Shown: in pieces, positions 17,371-27,147 of the stretch | Position numbering within the stretch: the stretch's first letter is position 1 | How the letters are laid out: each line of letters begins with the position of its first letter | Assembly (NCBI GenBank): GCA_024280775.1 | Contig: JAJRPM010000007.1 | Coordinates: 62,001-126,000, forward strand | Source of the DNA: Candidatus Zixiibacteriota bacterium | GTDB lineage: Bacteria > Zixibacteria > MSB-5A5 > GN15 > JACZUZ01 | DNA: 64,000 nucleotides | Direction: 5' to 3' | Translations under genes and position numbers: made by a program | Notes under the pieces: model-generated | Told to the model about the DNA's origin: nothing | The model's database searches: none | The model's input: only the letters and a program-made list of their open reading frames with translations

Positions 17371-19047
17371 CTAAAGCATATACCTGCTCAAGTCCTCATC
17401 CTCAACCATTCCCTGCAACACTGTCTTAACCATCTTCTCGGTAACGTTAACCGTCTTTTTCTTACTCGGAGACTCAAACATCACATCCTCCAGCAAGGCG
17501 CTCATGATAGTGTGCAGTCGTCTAGCTCCAATATTCTCCGAATTCTCATTCACTGCTTCTGCAAGCTCAGCAAGTGTTTTCAAAGCGTCGTTGGTAAAAG
17601 TAAGCTTTACTCCTTCAGTAGATAGTAGAGCCTGATATTGTTTCACCAAAGCGTTCTTAGGCTCGGTCAGGATTCGCTCAAAATCCTCTGCAGAAAGCGA
17701 GTCCAGCTCTACTCGAATCGGGAAACGTCCCTGCAATTCAGGAATCAAATCCGATGGACTGGATGAATGAAAAGCGCCAGCGGCGATGAACAACACGTGA
17801 TCTGTATGGACCATGCCATACTTGGTGGAAACAGCGCTACCCTCGACAATCGGCAGAATATCGCGTTGCACACCCTCACGTGACACATCAGGACCGGACT
17901 TGGACTTCTCGCCGCAAATTTTGTCAACCTCGTCAAGGAAGATTATCCCCGACTCCTGCGCGCGGGTTAAAGCCTCGGCGATAACCTCGTCCATATTTAC
18001 GAGGCGTCCCATTTCCTCGCCCACCAAAATCTTTCGCGCTTCAGAGATCGTGGTCTTGCGACGCTTAGATTTCTTGGGCATCAAACCCGAGAACATCTCC
18101 TGAAAATTAGCTCCCAGTTCCTCCATCCCTTGCGGCGAGAATATCTCCACCACCGGGAAATTATTCTGAGTGACATCAATCTCCACCATGCGATGATCAA
18201 GCTTGCCGGCTAACAACATCTTGCGGAACTTATCTCTGGTCTTAGAGCTACTATCATCGTCTGTGTTTTCAGTAGAAGTTTTCTGAGAAGCAGTAGCGGT
18301 CTCTTCTGGATTTGTCTCTGGCATCATCCCCGGTAACAAACGAGCCAGCTCAGCCGGAAAACTTTGGGATGGCTGTTTTTTCTTTTTTGCGCGCGGAAGC
18401 AACAGATCAAGTAAACGCTCAGTAGTGTTCTCTTCGGCTTTCTTGAGAACCTGCTGGCCCTTGTCACGCTTGACCATATTCACCGCCAAGTCCACCAAGT
18501 CACGAACCATCGATTCGACATCACGGCCAACATACCCAACCTCGGTAAATTTGGAGGCCTCCACTTTGACAAAAGGAGCGCCAACCAAATCAGCCAACCT
18601 ACGAGCAATTTCCGTTTTACCTACACCGGTAGGACCAATCATAATGATGTTATTAGGCAGAATGTCAGTGCGGATTTCTTCGGGGGCTCTTCTGCGACGC
18701 CAGCGATTCCTTAACGCAATCGCCACTGACTTCTTGGCCGCCGCCTGCCCTATTATGTAACGGTCCAACGCGCTGACTATTTCGCGCGGTGTGAGATAAC
18801 GGTCATCATTGACCAGCACACCCATAGCGCTGTCACTATCAGACGTTGAGCTTGCGCCGTCATCTGAGCCACCGGCTTCAGTCTTCTTTGAGACATTCTT
18901 GCTCTTGGCCTTGGCGCTCTTTTTCTTAATTGCGGGCTTCTTCTTATCTGCCGGAGGCTCAGTTGTCTTTAGCTGTGAACCGGAAAGCTTCAGTTCAGCC
19001 TCTCCGACCTTGGCGCCCTTTGTATCTCTTGAGATTCGTTTTGTCAT
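17371..19047 (-). CDS. hslU: ATP-dependent protease ATPase subunit HslU with Lys/Ser-rich N-terminal extension
   Basis: LTPREIVSALDRYIIGQAAAKKSVAIALRNRWRRR...PNNIIMIGPTGVGKTEIARRLA; terminal ...DEDLSRYML. Confidence 0.95.
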   Translation of the reverse strand: MTKRISRDTKGAKVGEAELKLSGSQLKTTEPPADKKKPAIKKKSAKAKSKNVSKKTEAGGSDDGASSTSDSDSAMGVLVNDDRYLTPREIVSALDRYIIGQAAAKKSVAIALRNRWRRRRAPEEIRTDILPNNIIMIGPTGVGKTEIARRLADLVGAPFVKVEASKFTEVGYVGRDVESMVRDLVDLAVNMVKRDKGQQVLKKAEENTTERLLDLLLPRAKKKKQPSQSFPAELARLLPGMMPETNPEETATASQKTSTENTDDDSSSKTRDKFRKMLLAGKLDHRMVEIDVTQNNFPVVEIFSPQGMEELGANFQEMFSGLMPKKSKRRKTTISEARKILVGEEMGRLVNMDEVIAEALTRAQESGIIFLDEVDKICGEKSKSGPDVSREGVQRDILPIVEGSAVSTKYGMVHTDHVLFIAAGAFHSSSPSDLIPELQGRFPIRVELDSLSAEDFERILTEPKNALVKQYQALLSTEGVKLTFTNDALKTLAELAEAVNENSENIGARRLHTIMSALLEDVMFESPSKKKTVNVTEKMVKTVLQGMVEDEDLSRYML

Positions 19048-19052
19048 AACTA

Positions 19053-19598
19053 TTATAAAGTTTCCACTTGGATGTTACTGTTGGTATAGACACAAATATC
19101 CGATGCAATCTCCATCGACCTGCGAGCAATTTTCTCAGCGGTTAATTTCGGCGCCTCTGACACTAGCGCCCGGGCCGCAGAAAGTGCAAATGAACCGCCT
19201 GAGCCAATCGCCAATATCCCATCATCCGGTTCAAATACATCACCGGAACCCGAAAGCAAGAATGTGTTACCTTTGTCAGCGACAATCAGCAAAGCCTCAA
19301 GTTTCTGCAAGTACTTGTCTGTGCGCCAATCTTTCGCCAACTCCACTGCCGAACGCGCCAGATTGCCAGAATACTCCTCAATCTTGCCCTCAAAGCGCTC
19401 AAAGAGCGTCAATGCGTCAGCGGCAGAACCTGCAAAGCCAGTCATTATCTGGTCGTTATACATACGCCGAACCTTGCGCGCATTGGCCTTCATAACCGTA
19501 TCATCAAAAGTAACCTGGCCATCACCGGCCATCGCCACCTGATCATTGTGTCGCACACAAATTACTGTTGTAGAGCGCACTCTTTCTATTTTCATCAA
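19053..19598 (-). CDS. hslV: ATP-dependent protease peptidase subunit HslV
   Basis: [64 protein letters not shown]. Confidence 0.95.
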   Translation of the reverse strand: MMKIERVRSTTVICVRHNDQVAMAGDGQVTFDDTVMKANARKVRRMYNDQIMTGFAGSAADALTLFERFEGKIEEYSGNLARSAVELAKDWRTDKYLQKLEALLIVADKGNTFLLSGSGDVFEPDDGILAIGSGGSFALSAARALVSEAPKLTAEKIARRSMEIASDICVYTNSNIQVETL

Positions 19599-19847
19599 TC
19601 AATCTTCCTTTATAATATTACGTATAAGATGCCACTCTGTATACGCATAACTTCGCTGTTCTATCAAAAAGCTCTTCCAGTTTTCATGGTCAACAAGCCC
19701 CACGAATCGGCGCTTCGAAACCCATAATTGAAACCTCAAATCGACGCCCTGAATCAACGTCCATTCTCCGGCTATGATACACTTGCTTAGTCTGCGACGC
19801 AACCTGAGCGGGGAAACTGGATAAGTAGGTCTCTGAGCGTAATTCAA
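19599..19847 (-). CDS. Small hypothetical protein between xerC-like gene and hslV
   Basis: 82-aa ORF with 4-nt overlap with upstream recombinase gene and stop directly adjacent to hslV start. Confidence 0.4.
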   Translation of the reverse strand: MNYAQRPTYPVSPLRLRRRLSKCIIAGEWTLIQGVDLRFQLWVSKRRFVGLVDHENWKSFLIEQRSYAYTEWHLIRNIIKED

Positions 19848-20788
19848 GCCCTGGGGTGGGCTTTTCGGTAAACCTCTTTGAGACGGGCGCTGGAGACTTT
19901 TGTGTATTTCTGAGTCGTCGCCAGCGATGAATGCCCCAGCAACTCTTTGATTGCCATCAAATCCGCGCCTGCGTCCAGCAAATGAGTGGCGAAAGAATGT
20001 CGCAACATATGAGGAGTAACCCTTCGCCCCAGTCGCTCGCGGCCCAGTTTGAGAATAATCCTATCAATCGAACGAGTCGAAAGCGCAGTACCGCGATTAT
20101 TGATTAGCAACCAGCCTTCGTCGCTACCGCTCTCTTTTCTGGTATCCAGAAACCGCCTGCGAGCTACAATATACTCACCCATCACACCTTTGACTGCTTC
20201 AGTCAAAGGCACAAACCTGACCTTACTGCCCTTCCCCTTGACTTCCGCTATTTCTCTGCCACGTTCGATATCTCGTAGCTTTAGCGATGCAACCTCCTGT
20301 CTGCGTAATCCTGTCACATACAGAATCAAAGCCAGCAGATGATCACGCAGAGCCAGGAAATCAATCTTATCCGGCGCCACAACGATTTTTCTAGCTTCAG
20401 CAATCGACAAACCATCCGGTAATTTCTCGCTGAACTTCAACCGTGTAATTGGGAAAACAAATCGTTTGGGAGCATGGCGCTCTTTCAGGAAAGCTTGAAA
20501 GTGACGCAAAGCCGAAAGAAACCTTGCCAGCGAACGAGCGCTAACTCCGTCTTTACGGCGTTTCGCCAGGAAACTGCGCAGAATTATCGGGTCAGCCTCT
20601 GACCGGGAGCCAGACAGACTTGATGTTTGATTGTCCTGTAAATGCGCCACCCAGGGAGCGACATCACGCACATAGGCAGACTTCGTATGGGGAGAAAGAC
20701 CTAACTCATCGTCCAGCGCTTTGCGATATTTACCAAATAGTTCTTCCGGTGACATACCGAAACATACAAGCGCAAAGCCTAAAGCCAC
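19844..20788 (-). CDS. xerC: Tyrosine recombinase XerC/XerD
   Basis: LYVTGLRRQEVASLKLRDIE, HMLRHSFATHLLDAGADLMAIKELLGHSSLATTQKYTKVS contain the R-HxxR-H-Y catalytic residues; likely start near MSPEELF. Confidence 0.9.
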   Translation of the reverse strand: MALGFALVCFGMSPEELFGKYRKALDDELGLSPHTKSAYVRDVAPWVAHLQDNQTSSLSGSRSEADPIILRSFLAKRRKDGVSARSLARFLSALRHFQAFLKERHAPKRFVFPITRLKFSEKLPDGLSIAEARKIVVAPDKIDFLALRDHLLALILYVTGLRRQEVASLKLRDIERGREIAEVKGKGSKVRFVPLTEAVKGVMGEYIVARRRFLDTRKESGSDEGWLLINNRGTALSTRSIDRIILKLGRERLGRRVTPHMLRHSFATHLLDAGADLMAIKELLGHSSLATTQKYTKVSSARLKEVYRKAHPRA

Positions 20789-20841
20789 AAGTTAAAGATG
20801 GCTTGTCATGGGAAATTGGAAGTGTTGAAAAAAGATGATAG

Positions 20842-23571
20842 CTACGCGGCGGTTTTCTTACTGGCTGTCTTCTTGGCGGCGGTCTTTTTGGTGGCTGTCT
20901 TTTTAACGGCGCTTTTTTTAGTAGCAGTCTTCTTGGCGGCGGTTTTTCGGGCTGTCTTCTTCTTAGCTACTTTTTTCTTAGCAACTTTCTTACGAGCTAC
21001 TTTCTTGCGACCTTTGCCACCACCGCTTAACAGCTTCCGCTCATAGAGAGAAACCGCCTCGTCCATAGTCAGATCGTCGATCGGAGTCCCCTTAGGAACC
21101 GAAACATTGACACTACCGTCGGTAATGTAAGGCCCGAAACGACCATCGAGAACTTTGAGCGAGACTCCCTCACGATCCGGATGGGCTCCGAGCTCTTTGA
21201 GGATTTTCTGCGCGCGTGAAAAACGACCTTGCTTCTTTTCTTGTTTGTAAACCTCAATTGCTCTCTCAAGAGTAATCGAAAGTATGTTGTCATCACCGGT
21301 AAGCGTCCGGCTATCAGTCCCGCTCTTCAAATACGGGCCATATCGCCCAAGATCAGCTACTATCATCTCACCAGTAGTCGGATTCTCTCCCAACTCGCGC
21401 GGCAATGCAAGAATCTTCTGCGCCATCTCCAGCGTCACATCAGCCATCTCAACACCCGGCGGCAGTCCTTTTTGCTTAGGCTTAACTGCGGCCTTGCCTT
21501 CCTGACGTTCCCCAAGTTGGACATAAGGACCGAAGCGACCATTTATCAGGAAAACCGGTAGCTCAGTTTCGCTGTCAACTCCCAATTCCTGCGGACCACC
21601 CGGGTCTTTCTCAAGTAGCTCTAAAGCCTTCTCGAAAGTCACTTCATCGGGAGTCATGCCATCAGGAATACTAGCGCGCTTTTCGCCACACTCTACAAAC
21701 GGCCCGTATTTTCCAACTCTAATATCAACAGCCTCACCAAGTTCATTGGCCCCAAGTCCGATGGTGCACATACTACGCGCATCGATTTCCTGCTCAATGA
21801 GCTTCTCCAGCCCTTCCCAGGAATCATCACCGTGATAGAAGCTTTTAAGATACGGCGTACGCTCAAGCTCGCCACGACTAATCGCATCGAGGTCATCCTC
21901 CATGCTGGCGGTAAACTCCGGGTTAACCAAACGCTCAAAATGGCTCTCCATCAGTTTCACAACTGCATAAGCCACAAAAGTCGGCACCAAAGCCGAGCCC
22001 TTTTTGAACACATAGTCACGACGCAAAATCGTATCGATAATAGCCGCATAGGTAGACGGCCGACCAATCCCGCGCGCCTCAAGCTCTTTGACTAAAGTCG
22101 CCTCAGTAAATCTCGCTGGCGGCTTAGTAACATGTCCCAGCGGCTCAAGCGCTTCAGCCTTCAGCTGATCACCTGTAGCAAGTTTCGGCAACGTAACTGC
22201 CTCATCACCATTGCCGTCACCGTTGGCTTTAACAGTCGGACGACCATAAACTTTCAGGAATCCGTCGAACTCAATTACCCGACCAGTAGCGCGGAAACGT
22301 GTGTCTTTAGCGGTAATATCCACAACTGTTTGCTGAATACGCGCATCCGACATTTGCGAGGCAATAGTGCGTTTCCAAATCATTTCATAGAGCTTAAACT
22401 CACGAGGGTTTAAGACACCGCGTAGCGCCTGCGGATCAGTAAACTGAAATCCCGCCGGACGAATCGCCTCATGCGCTTCCTGCGCATTCTTAACTTTAGA
22501 TTTGAACTGACGAGGCGAAGCAGGCAAATACTGCGCGCCAAAATCAGTTTCAATTTTCTTACGAATTCCAGCGAGCGCCTCCGGAGCTATCGAAATAGAG
22601 TCGGTGCGCATATAGGTGATGTAACCGTTCTCATACAACGACTGCGCCACTCGCATCGCTTCACGAGCGCTCATACCCAAACGGTTATTGGCATTCTGTT
22701 GCAATGAACTTGTGGTAAACGGCGCCGAGGGTGACTGCTTGACCGGCTTTGAAGTCGCATCAGCAACTTCCCATTTAGCGTCCTCAAGCTTGGCCTGAAG
22801 TTTCTTGATTCCACGCTCATCAAAGCACACCAGCTTGCTATCAGCAAGCTTCCCTGTATCCGGATTGAAATCCTTACCAGTCGCCAGTTTCTTGCCATCG
22901 ACTTCTTTTAGAGTCGCCGGAAAACTATCACCGGCGTCAGTGGCCAAGGTCGCCTTCAAGTCCCAATACTCAGAGGAAACAAAAGCGCTGCGCTCTTTTT
23001 CCCGGTCAACAATCAGCTTAATCGAAACAGACTGCACCCGGCCGGCTGATAGTTTTGGAGCAACTTTCTTCCACAACAAAGGAGAAATCTGATAGCCGTA
23101 GAGTCTATCAAGTACCCTGCGTGTCTCCTGCGCCTGCACCAAATTGGTGTCTATCTCGCGAGTATGCTCCAACGCTTCGGTAATTGCGCGCTTAGTGATT
23201 TCATGAAAAACCAAACGCGAGTAATTCTTAGGATTAAGAGACTCTTTCAAATGCCAGCTTATAGCCTCACCCTCGCGGTCTTCGTCTGTCGCCAGATATA
23301 GGTGATCAACTTTCTTGAGCAGGTCCTTTAGCTTCTTGACCTGAGCCTTCTTATCAGCGGGAATCACATACAGTGGGTCAAATTCATTTTCAATATCGAC
23401 ACCCAGACGCGACCATTTTTCAGACTTCAGCTTTGCTGGAATCTCAGCGGCGCTTCGCGGTAAATCGCGGATATGACCAATTGATGCCTCAACAATATAG
23501 TCCTTGCCGAGATACTTGGAGATTGTCTTCGCCTTTGCGGGAGACTCAACTATTACGAGATGTTTCGCCAT
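20842..23571 (-). CDS. topA: DNA topoisomerase I with Lys/Ala-rich histone H1-like C-terminal tail
   Basis: MAKHLVIVESPAKAKTISKYLG, YLATDEDREGEAISWHL, ENGYITYMRTDSISIA; C-terminal GRFGPY-type repeats, tail KKVARKKVAKKKVAKKKTARKTAAKKTATKKSAVKK... Confidence 0.96.
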   Translation of the reverse strand: MAKHLVIVESPAKAKTISKYLGKDYIVEASIGHIRDLPRSAAEIPAKLKSEKWSRLGVDIENEFDPLYVIPADKKAQVKKLKDLLKKVDHLYLATDEDREGEAISWHLKESLNPKNYSRLVFHEITKRAITEALEHTREIDTNLVQAQETRRVLDRLYGYQISPLLWKKVAPKLSAGRVQSVSIKLIVDREKERSAFVSSEYWDLKATLATDAGDSFPATLKEVDGKKLATGKDFNPDTGKLADSKLVCFDERGIKKLQAKLEDAKWEVADATSKPVKQSPSAPFTTSSLQQNANNRLGMSAREAMRVAQSLYENGYITYMRTDSISIAPEALAGIRKKIETDFGAQYLPASPRQFKSKVKNAQEAHEAIRPAGFQFTDPQALRGVLNPREFKLYEMIWKRTIASQMSDARIQQTVVDITAKDTRFRATGRVIEFDGFLKVYGRPTVKANGDGNGDEAVTLPKLATGDQLKAEALEPLGHVTKPPARFTEATLVKELEARGIGRPSTYAAIIDTILRRDYVFKKGSALVPTFVAYAVVKLMESHFERLVNPEFTASMEDDLDAISRGELERTPYLKSFYHGDDSWEGLEKLIEQEIDARSMCTIGLGANELGEAVDIRVGKYGPFVECGEKRASIPDGMTPDEVTFEKALELLEKDPGGPQELGVDSETELPVFLINGRFGPYVQLGERQEGKAAVKPKQKGLPPGVEMADVTLEMAQKILALPRELGENPTTGEMIVADLGRYGPYLKSGTDSRTLTGDDNILSITLERAIEVYKQEKKQGRFSRAQKILKELGAHPDREGVSLKVLDGRFGPYITDGSVNVSVPKGTPIDDLTMDEAVSLYERKLLSGGGKGRKKVARKKVAKKKVAKKKTARKTAAKKTATKKSAVKKTATKKTAAKKTASKKTAA
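20845..21010 (-). repeat. Degenerate short repeats encoding the TopA Lys/Ala tail
   Basis: Recurring (G)GCGG(T/C)TTTCTT(A)-type units on + strand; coding repeat, not CRISPR. Confidence 0.7.
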
Positions 23572-23908
23572 TGGTAGTAATCGATATTTCTTGTTTGATT
23601 ATGTGGCTGGTAACAAATATCAGTATTAAGGCCGGCGTTGAGTGTCATGACAGCTTCCACCTGAACCTGCCTACAACTCATCAAACCCGCCCAACTTGTC
23701 TCTTATTCGACAATCCAACGCAACACTTTAGTGTTTCACAATTGAATCGGCGTTTCAGAAAGAAAAAAATCCAATTCTACAATTGATTTGTCAATGAGAA
23801 ATCACGGCACAACCCTACCGCCAAGCCAGGTGGAGGGAGAAAAACCTGATGGGCGACTTGAAAGTTTTCACACAAAAGCCAGTGAAAAACCGGGATTACG
23901 CCAAACAA

Positions 23909-24151
23909 CTATTCTCCAGCGCCGTCTTCGTCGCCAGAATAATGATATTTGACCTTGCCATCGAGAACATCCCGCAAAGCCAATGTCGTAATCTTGGTGC
24001 CGTCAATTTCAACCTCAGAATCTTCCATCATCATCTCCAATAACTTCAGACGATGAGTATTGATTTCACGAGCGCGACGTGACGTCACAATGACAGCTTC
24101 GTAGCCGTTTCTAGTCACTTTTGCTATACCATCTGCGGGCAAAAATACCAT
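23909..24151 (-). CDS. rpoZ: DNA-directed RNA polymerase omega subunit
   Basis: NGYEAVIVTSRRAREINTHRLKLLEMM...TTLALRDVLDGKVKY; located downstream of gmk. Confidence 0.75.
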   Translation of the reverse strand: MVFLPADGIAKVTRNGYEAVIVTSRRAREINTHRLKLLEMMMEDSEVEIDGTKITTLALRDVLDGKVKYHYSGDEDGAGE

Positions 24152-24464
24152 TTTCCACTCTCTCCATCGTCGGCGCCAAGCAGCGCCAACTAGTCTTCAG
24201 TTACCTGAGAACAAACCGCGATTCCCAGCCACTAATAAATTCGAATATATTCGCCTAAACTCTTCTCTACTCTGATACGCTATATCATATATAATAGTAT
24301 GTAATAGCGCGCAAATCCTTCAATGGATCAACATCCTGTAATCGGAAACAGTTCCACCAGCTACTCTGCAACGGACCCGTCTCGGCGGACTATACTATGG
24401 CGCTTAACGCCCCGAGTCAAACACTCTTTTGCGCCGAAATCGCAATGCCCTACAACACAGAGAC

Positions 24465-25100
24465 TTAGCGAATTATGCTCTCAATGTACTCGAAGTCCAA
24501 ACTCTTCTTTCGAGCTTGAAACGAGTGAATAATGCAATCAACGAGCTTAGTGGCCTCATCGAGATCATCATTGATTACCGTGTAATCAAACCGTCTGAAT
24601 AGCTCCATTTCAGCCAAAGAACGATTCAAACGAATCTTCAGCTGTTCGGCGGTCTCAGTACCGCGCGCCTTGAGACGGCGACGTAATTCCTTAGTCGAGG
24701 GCGGTACAATGAAAATCGACACCGCCTGTGGAAAAGCCTTCTTGATCTTAAAAGCCCCTTTGACATCAACATCCAGCAGAATCACTCCGCCCTTTTGATA
24801 GATTTTCTCTATCGGCTCACGAGGTGTGCCATATAGATGTCCATGAACCACACAGGACTCAGCAAAATTCCCCCGCCGGCGAATCTTCGCGAATTCCTTG
24901 CGACTGCGAAAGTGATACTCGCGTCCATCCTTTTCATTAGGACGCATCGGACGAGTCGTTACTGATATTGAAAACGTCCACCCATCGCGCTTATGCTTTT
25001 TGAGAAGTTTGCGCGTCAAAGAAGTCTTCCCCCCGCCCGATGGCGAGGAAAGGATTACTATCTTCCCGGCGTTTTTTGGCCGCCGAGATTTACTCGACAT
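24465..25100 (-). CDS. gmk: Guanylate kinase
   Basis: KIVILSSPSGGGKTSLTRKLL...SISVTTRPMRPNEKDGREYHFRSRKEF...GVILLDVDVKGAFKIKK. Confidence 0.95.
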   Translation of the reverse strand: MSSKSRRPKNAGKIVILSSPSGGGKTSLTRKLLKKHKRDGWTFSISVTTRPMRPNEKDGREYHFRSRKEFAKIRRRGNFAESCVVHGHLYGTPREPIEKIYQKGGVILLDVDVKGAFKIKKAFPQAVSIFIVPPSTKELRRRLKARGTETAEQLKIRLNRSLAEMELFRRFDYTVINDDLDEATKLVDCIIHSFQARKKSLDFEYIESIIR

Positions 25101-25965
25101 TCTGCACCTGCTCGCGAATACGCTCGATTTCTTCTTTTAGCTGGATTACTTCTGATGAAATCAAACCGCTGGCGGACTTGGAGCCAATAGTATTCACCTC
25201 GCGATTCATCTCCTGCAAAATAAAATTCAAACGCTTGCCGATAGGCTTAGTTGATTTTAGCGCATCTGAAAATTCTCGCAGGTGTGACTTCAACCGAGTA
25301 ATCTCCTCACAAACATCAGATTTCTCCGCGAGTAAAGCGACTTCCTCTTCAAGACGGCGCTTATCAAACTCCACCCCGCCCAGTAAATCTTCCAGTCGTT
25401 GCTCCAGACGCTGACGATACTCAGCCATTACCTTGCCGGATTTCTTCTCGATGCTCTTAACCCCGGCCAGGATTATCTTAATCCTACCCGCCATATCTTT
25501 GGCAAGTCGCTTACCCTCACGCTCGCGCATAGTCTTTAGCCGTTCTACAGCCTTCTCAAGCGCCGGACTCAAGGCCTTCCATAAGTCAACATCGCTGGTC
25601 TCATTCTGACTCCCGCGCACAACCTCAGGAATCGAAAGCAAATCAGCTACTGTGACTTCTCCGCCGATCTTGTGCTTACGTTGAAACGCCCTGATTTGCT
25701 TGAGGTAGGCAACTGCCGCATTTTCATTAAACAGCGCCTCATTGGAATTGGAATGAGCGCGTTCAAAATTCACCAGCAAATTGACTTTACCACGCTCCAA
25801 AGATTTTTGAAGCATAGCGCGAATCTTGCCTTCCAGCGCCGTTAGATGACGAGGCGTGCGGAATGACACTTCAAGGAAACGATTGTTCACAGCGCTTACC
25901 TCCACGCTATAAACACCCTCTTTGGTCTTTACTTCGGCCCGTCCGAATCCGGTCATTGAATTCAT
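25090..25965 (-). CDS. yicC: YicC/YloC family endoribonuclease-like protein
   Basis: MNSMTGFGRAEVKTKEGVYSVEVSAVNNRFLEVSFRTPRHL ... LNFILQEMNREVNTIGSKSASGLISSEVIQLKEEIERIREQVQNVE. Confidence 0.95.
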   Translation of the reverse strand: MNSMTGFGRAEVKTKEGVYSVEVSAVNNRFLEVSFRTPRHLTALEGKIRAMLQKSLERGKVNLLVNFERAHSNSNEALFNENAAVAYLKQIRAFQRKHKIGGEVTVADLLSIPEVVRGSQNETSDVDLWKALSPALEKAVERLKTMREREGKRLAKDMAGRIKIILAGVKSIEKKSGKVMAEYRQRLEQRLEDLLGGVEFDKRRLEEEVALLAEKSDVCEEITRLKSHLREFSDALKSTKPIGKRLNFILQEMNREVNTIGSKSASGLISSEVIQLKEEIERIREQVQNVE

Positions 25966-26119
25966 ATCAAGAACTTCATAATAAGAGTCTTCCTATTTGT
26001 TGACTGTACTCGGCGGCGCAAAACGCTTCCGTGATTCGGGGCGTAAGATTAGCGACAAACTCGAATAAGTCAAATGGGAATACGCATGAATGTGAAACTG
26101 TGAAATTCAAAAGAGGTAA

Positions 26120-27094
26120 TTACTTAACACTAGAGAGCTCAGCGGAAACCACTTTCACTTTTGCTCTACCAAGATGTGCATCGGTAAGACGTGACTTAAT
26201 CCGGGGCGCCACTTTCTTAGAAATATCTATCATGTTCCCTGCAGGTGTGCCATATGAATCAGGGTTCACCAAATCTTGTAATCTCATTGTTACTTGTTGA
26301 ATCCGGCGAGCGCTGTTTTGAATCTCACGCAATCCCTCAATCCGCAGGCCAATTGACTCGCTACCCTGCGATTCGAGCATTTCCACTGTCGCCAGAATCT
26401 CGCTGAGAGGATTGTTAATCTCATGATTTATAGTTGCAACAGTCTCTCGGAACGTCTCTCGTCGAACCCTCTCCGCCAATGACTCCGTTATTACTTCCTC
26501 ACTATCAGTCCCGTCCAATAGTCCGTGACGCTCACTAGCGAAGCTTTCAACCATATTGCGCCTCTCGATTTCACGGACAATACGTCCCACCGCGGCCACC
26601 TGCCCAGCAGGGACATCCAGGAAATAGTCATCCACACCGGCTTCAAATAACTCACACAGGAATTCTTTCTCTGCGGAATCCGTCAATGCAAATGAAGCAA
26701 CCGCTTTGCTCAATGGCCAAACACTGGAGCGCCTGTGAGCTATTCGCCGCCACTCTTGTTCTGCAATTGAAAAGAGTACAAGAAAATTCGCATCAATCTT
26801 CGCAGGGTCTACATTGTTTGGAGAGATTTCACTTAGAGAGCGAAAAAGCCGCACCTCGACCAAGCCGATTCTGCGCACCAGCGATTCACGTAACGATTCC
26901 AGAGTGGCGCCGCTCTCACCACAAATACAAACAACCGTCTTTGGTAACTCTGGATTATTTCCCGGTATATTTTCCATCTTCATCAATCCCATAAGTGCGC
27001 GTAGCTGGCCAACTTTCCAGCGACGCCCTACACATATAGTATCGACAAAACCAGCGAAACAGCCAGCTCCAAGCCACGCTCGCGCGCCTGGCAA
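26120..27094 (-). CDS. Signalling protein: degenerate receiver-like domain plus HisKA-like helix pair, no HATPase domain
   Basis: ALTDSAEKEFLCELFEAGVDDYFLD (receiver-like) and FRETVATINHEINNPLSEILATVEMLESQ (H-box); protein stops before any N/G box; probable start at internal MGLMKMENIPG (26992). Confidence 0.7.
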   Translation of the reverse strand: MPGARAWLGAGCFAGFVDTICVGRRWKVGQLRALMGLMKMENIPGNNPELPKTVVCICGESGATLESLRESLVRRIGLVEVRLFRSLSEISPNNVDPAKIDANFLVLFSIAEQEWRRIAHRRSSVWPLSKAVASFALTDSAEKEFLCELFEAGVDDYFLDVPAGQVAAVGRIVREIERRNMVESFASERHGLLDGTDSEEVITESLAERVRRETFRETVATINHEINNPLSEILATVEMLESQGSESIGLRIEGLREIQNSARRIQQVTMRLQDLVNPDSYGTPAGNMIDISKKVAPRIKSRLTDAHLGRAKVKVVSAELSSVK

Positions 27095-27147
27095 ATGTGG
27101 CTAAGCAGGCGTAAACGACTCTTGTTCAACGAATTGGACAGACTCAG

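Noticed and set aside
18809-19495. 228-aa + strand ORF across hslU/hslV
   Set aside because: Shadow of hslU N-terminal extension and hslV
19844-20788. Tyrosine recombinase as evidence of an integrative element
   Set aside because: XerC/D-type sequence in a conserved topA-xerC-hslVU context; no attachment repeats, cargo or tRNA
20842-21010. Repeat-rich stretch resembling a short CRISPR or VNTR
   Set aside because: Codon-level repeats encoding the TopA Lys/Ala tail; no regular spacers, no cas genes
24242-24253. CGAATATATTCG perfect palindrome upstream of rpoZ
   Set aside because: Short AT-rich palindrome, easily by chance; no second site seen
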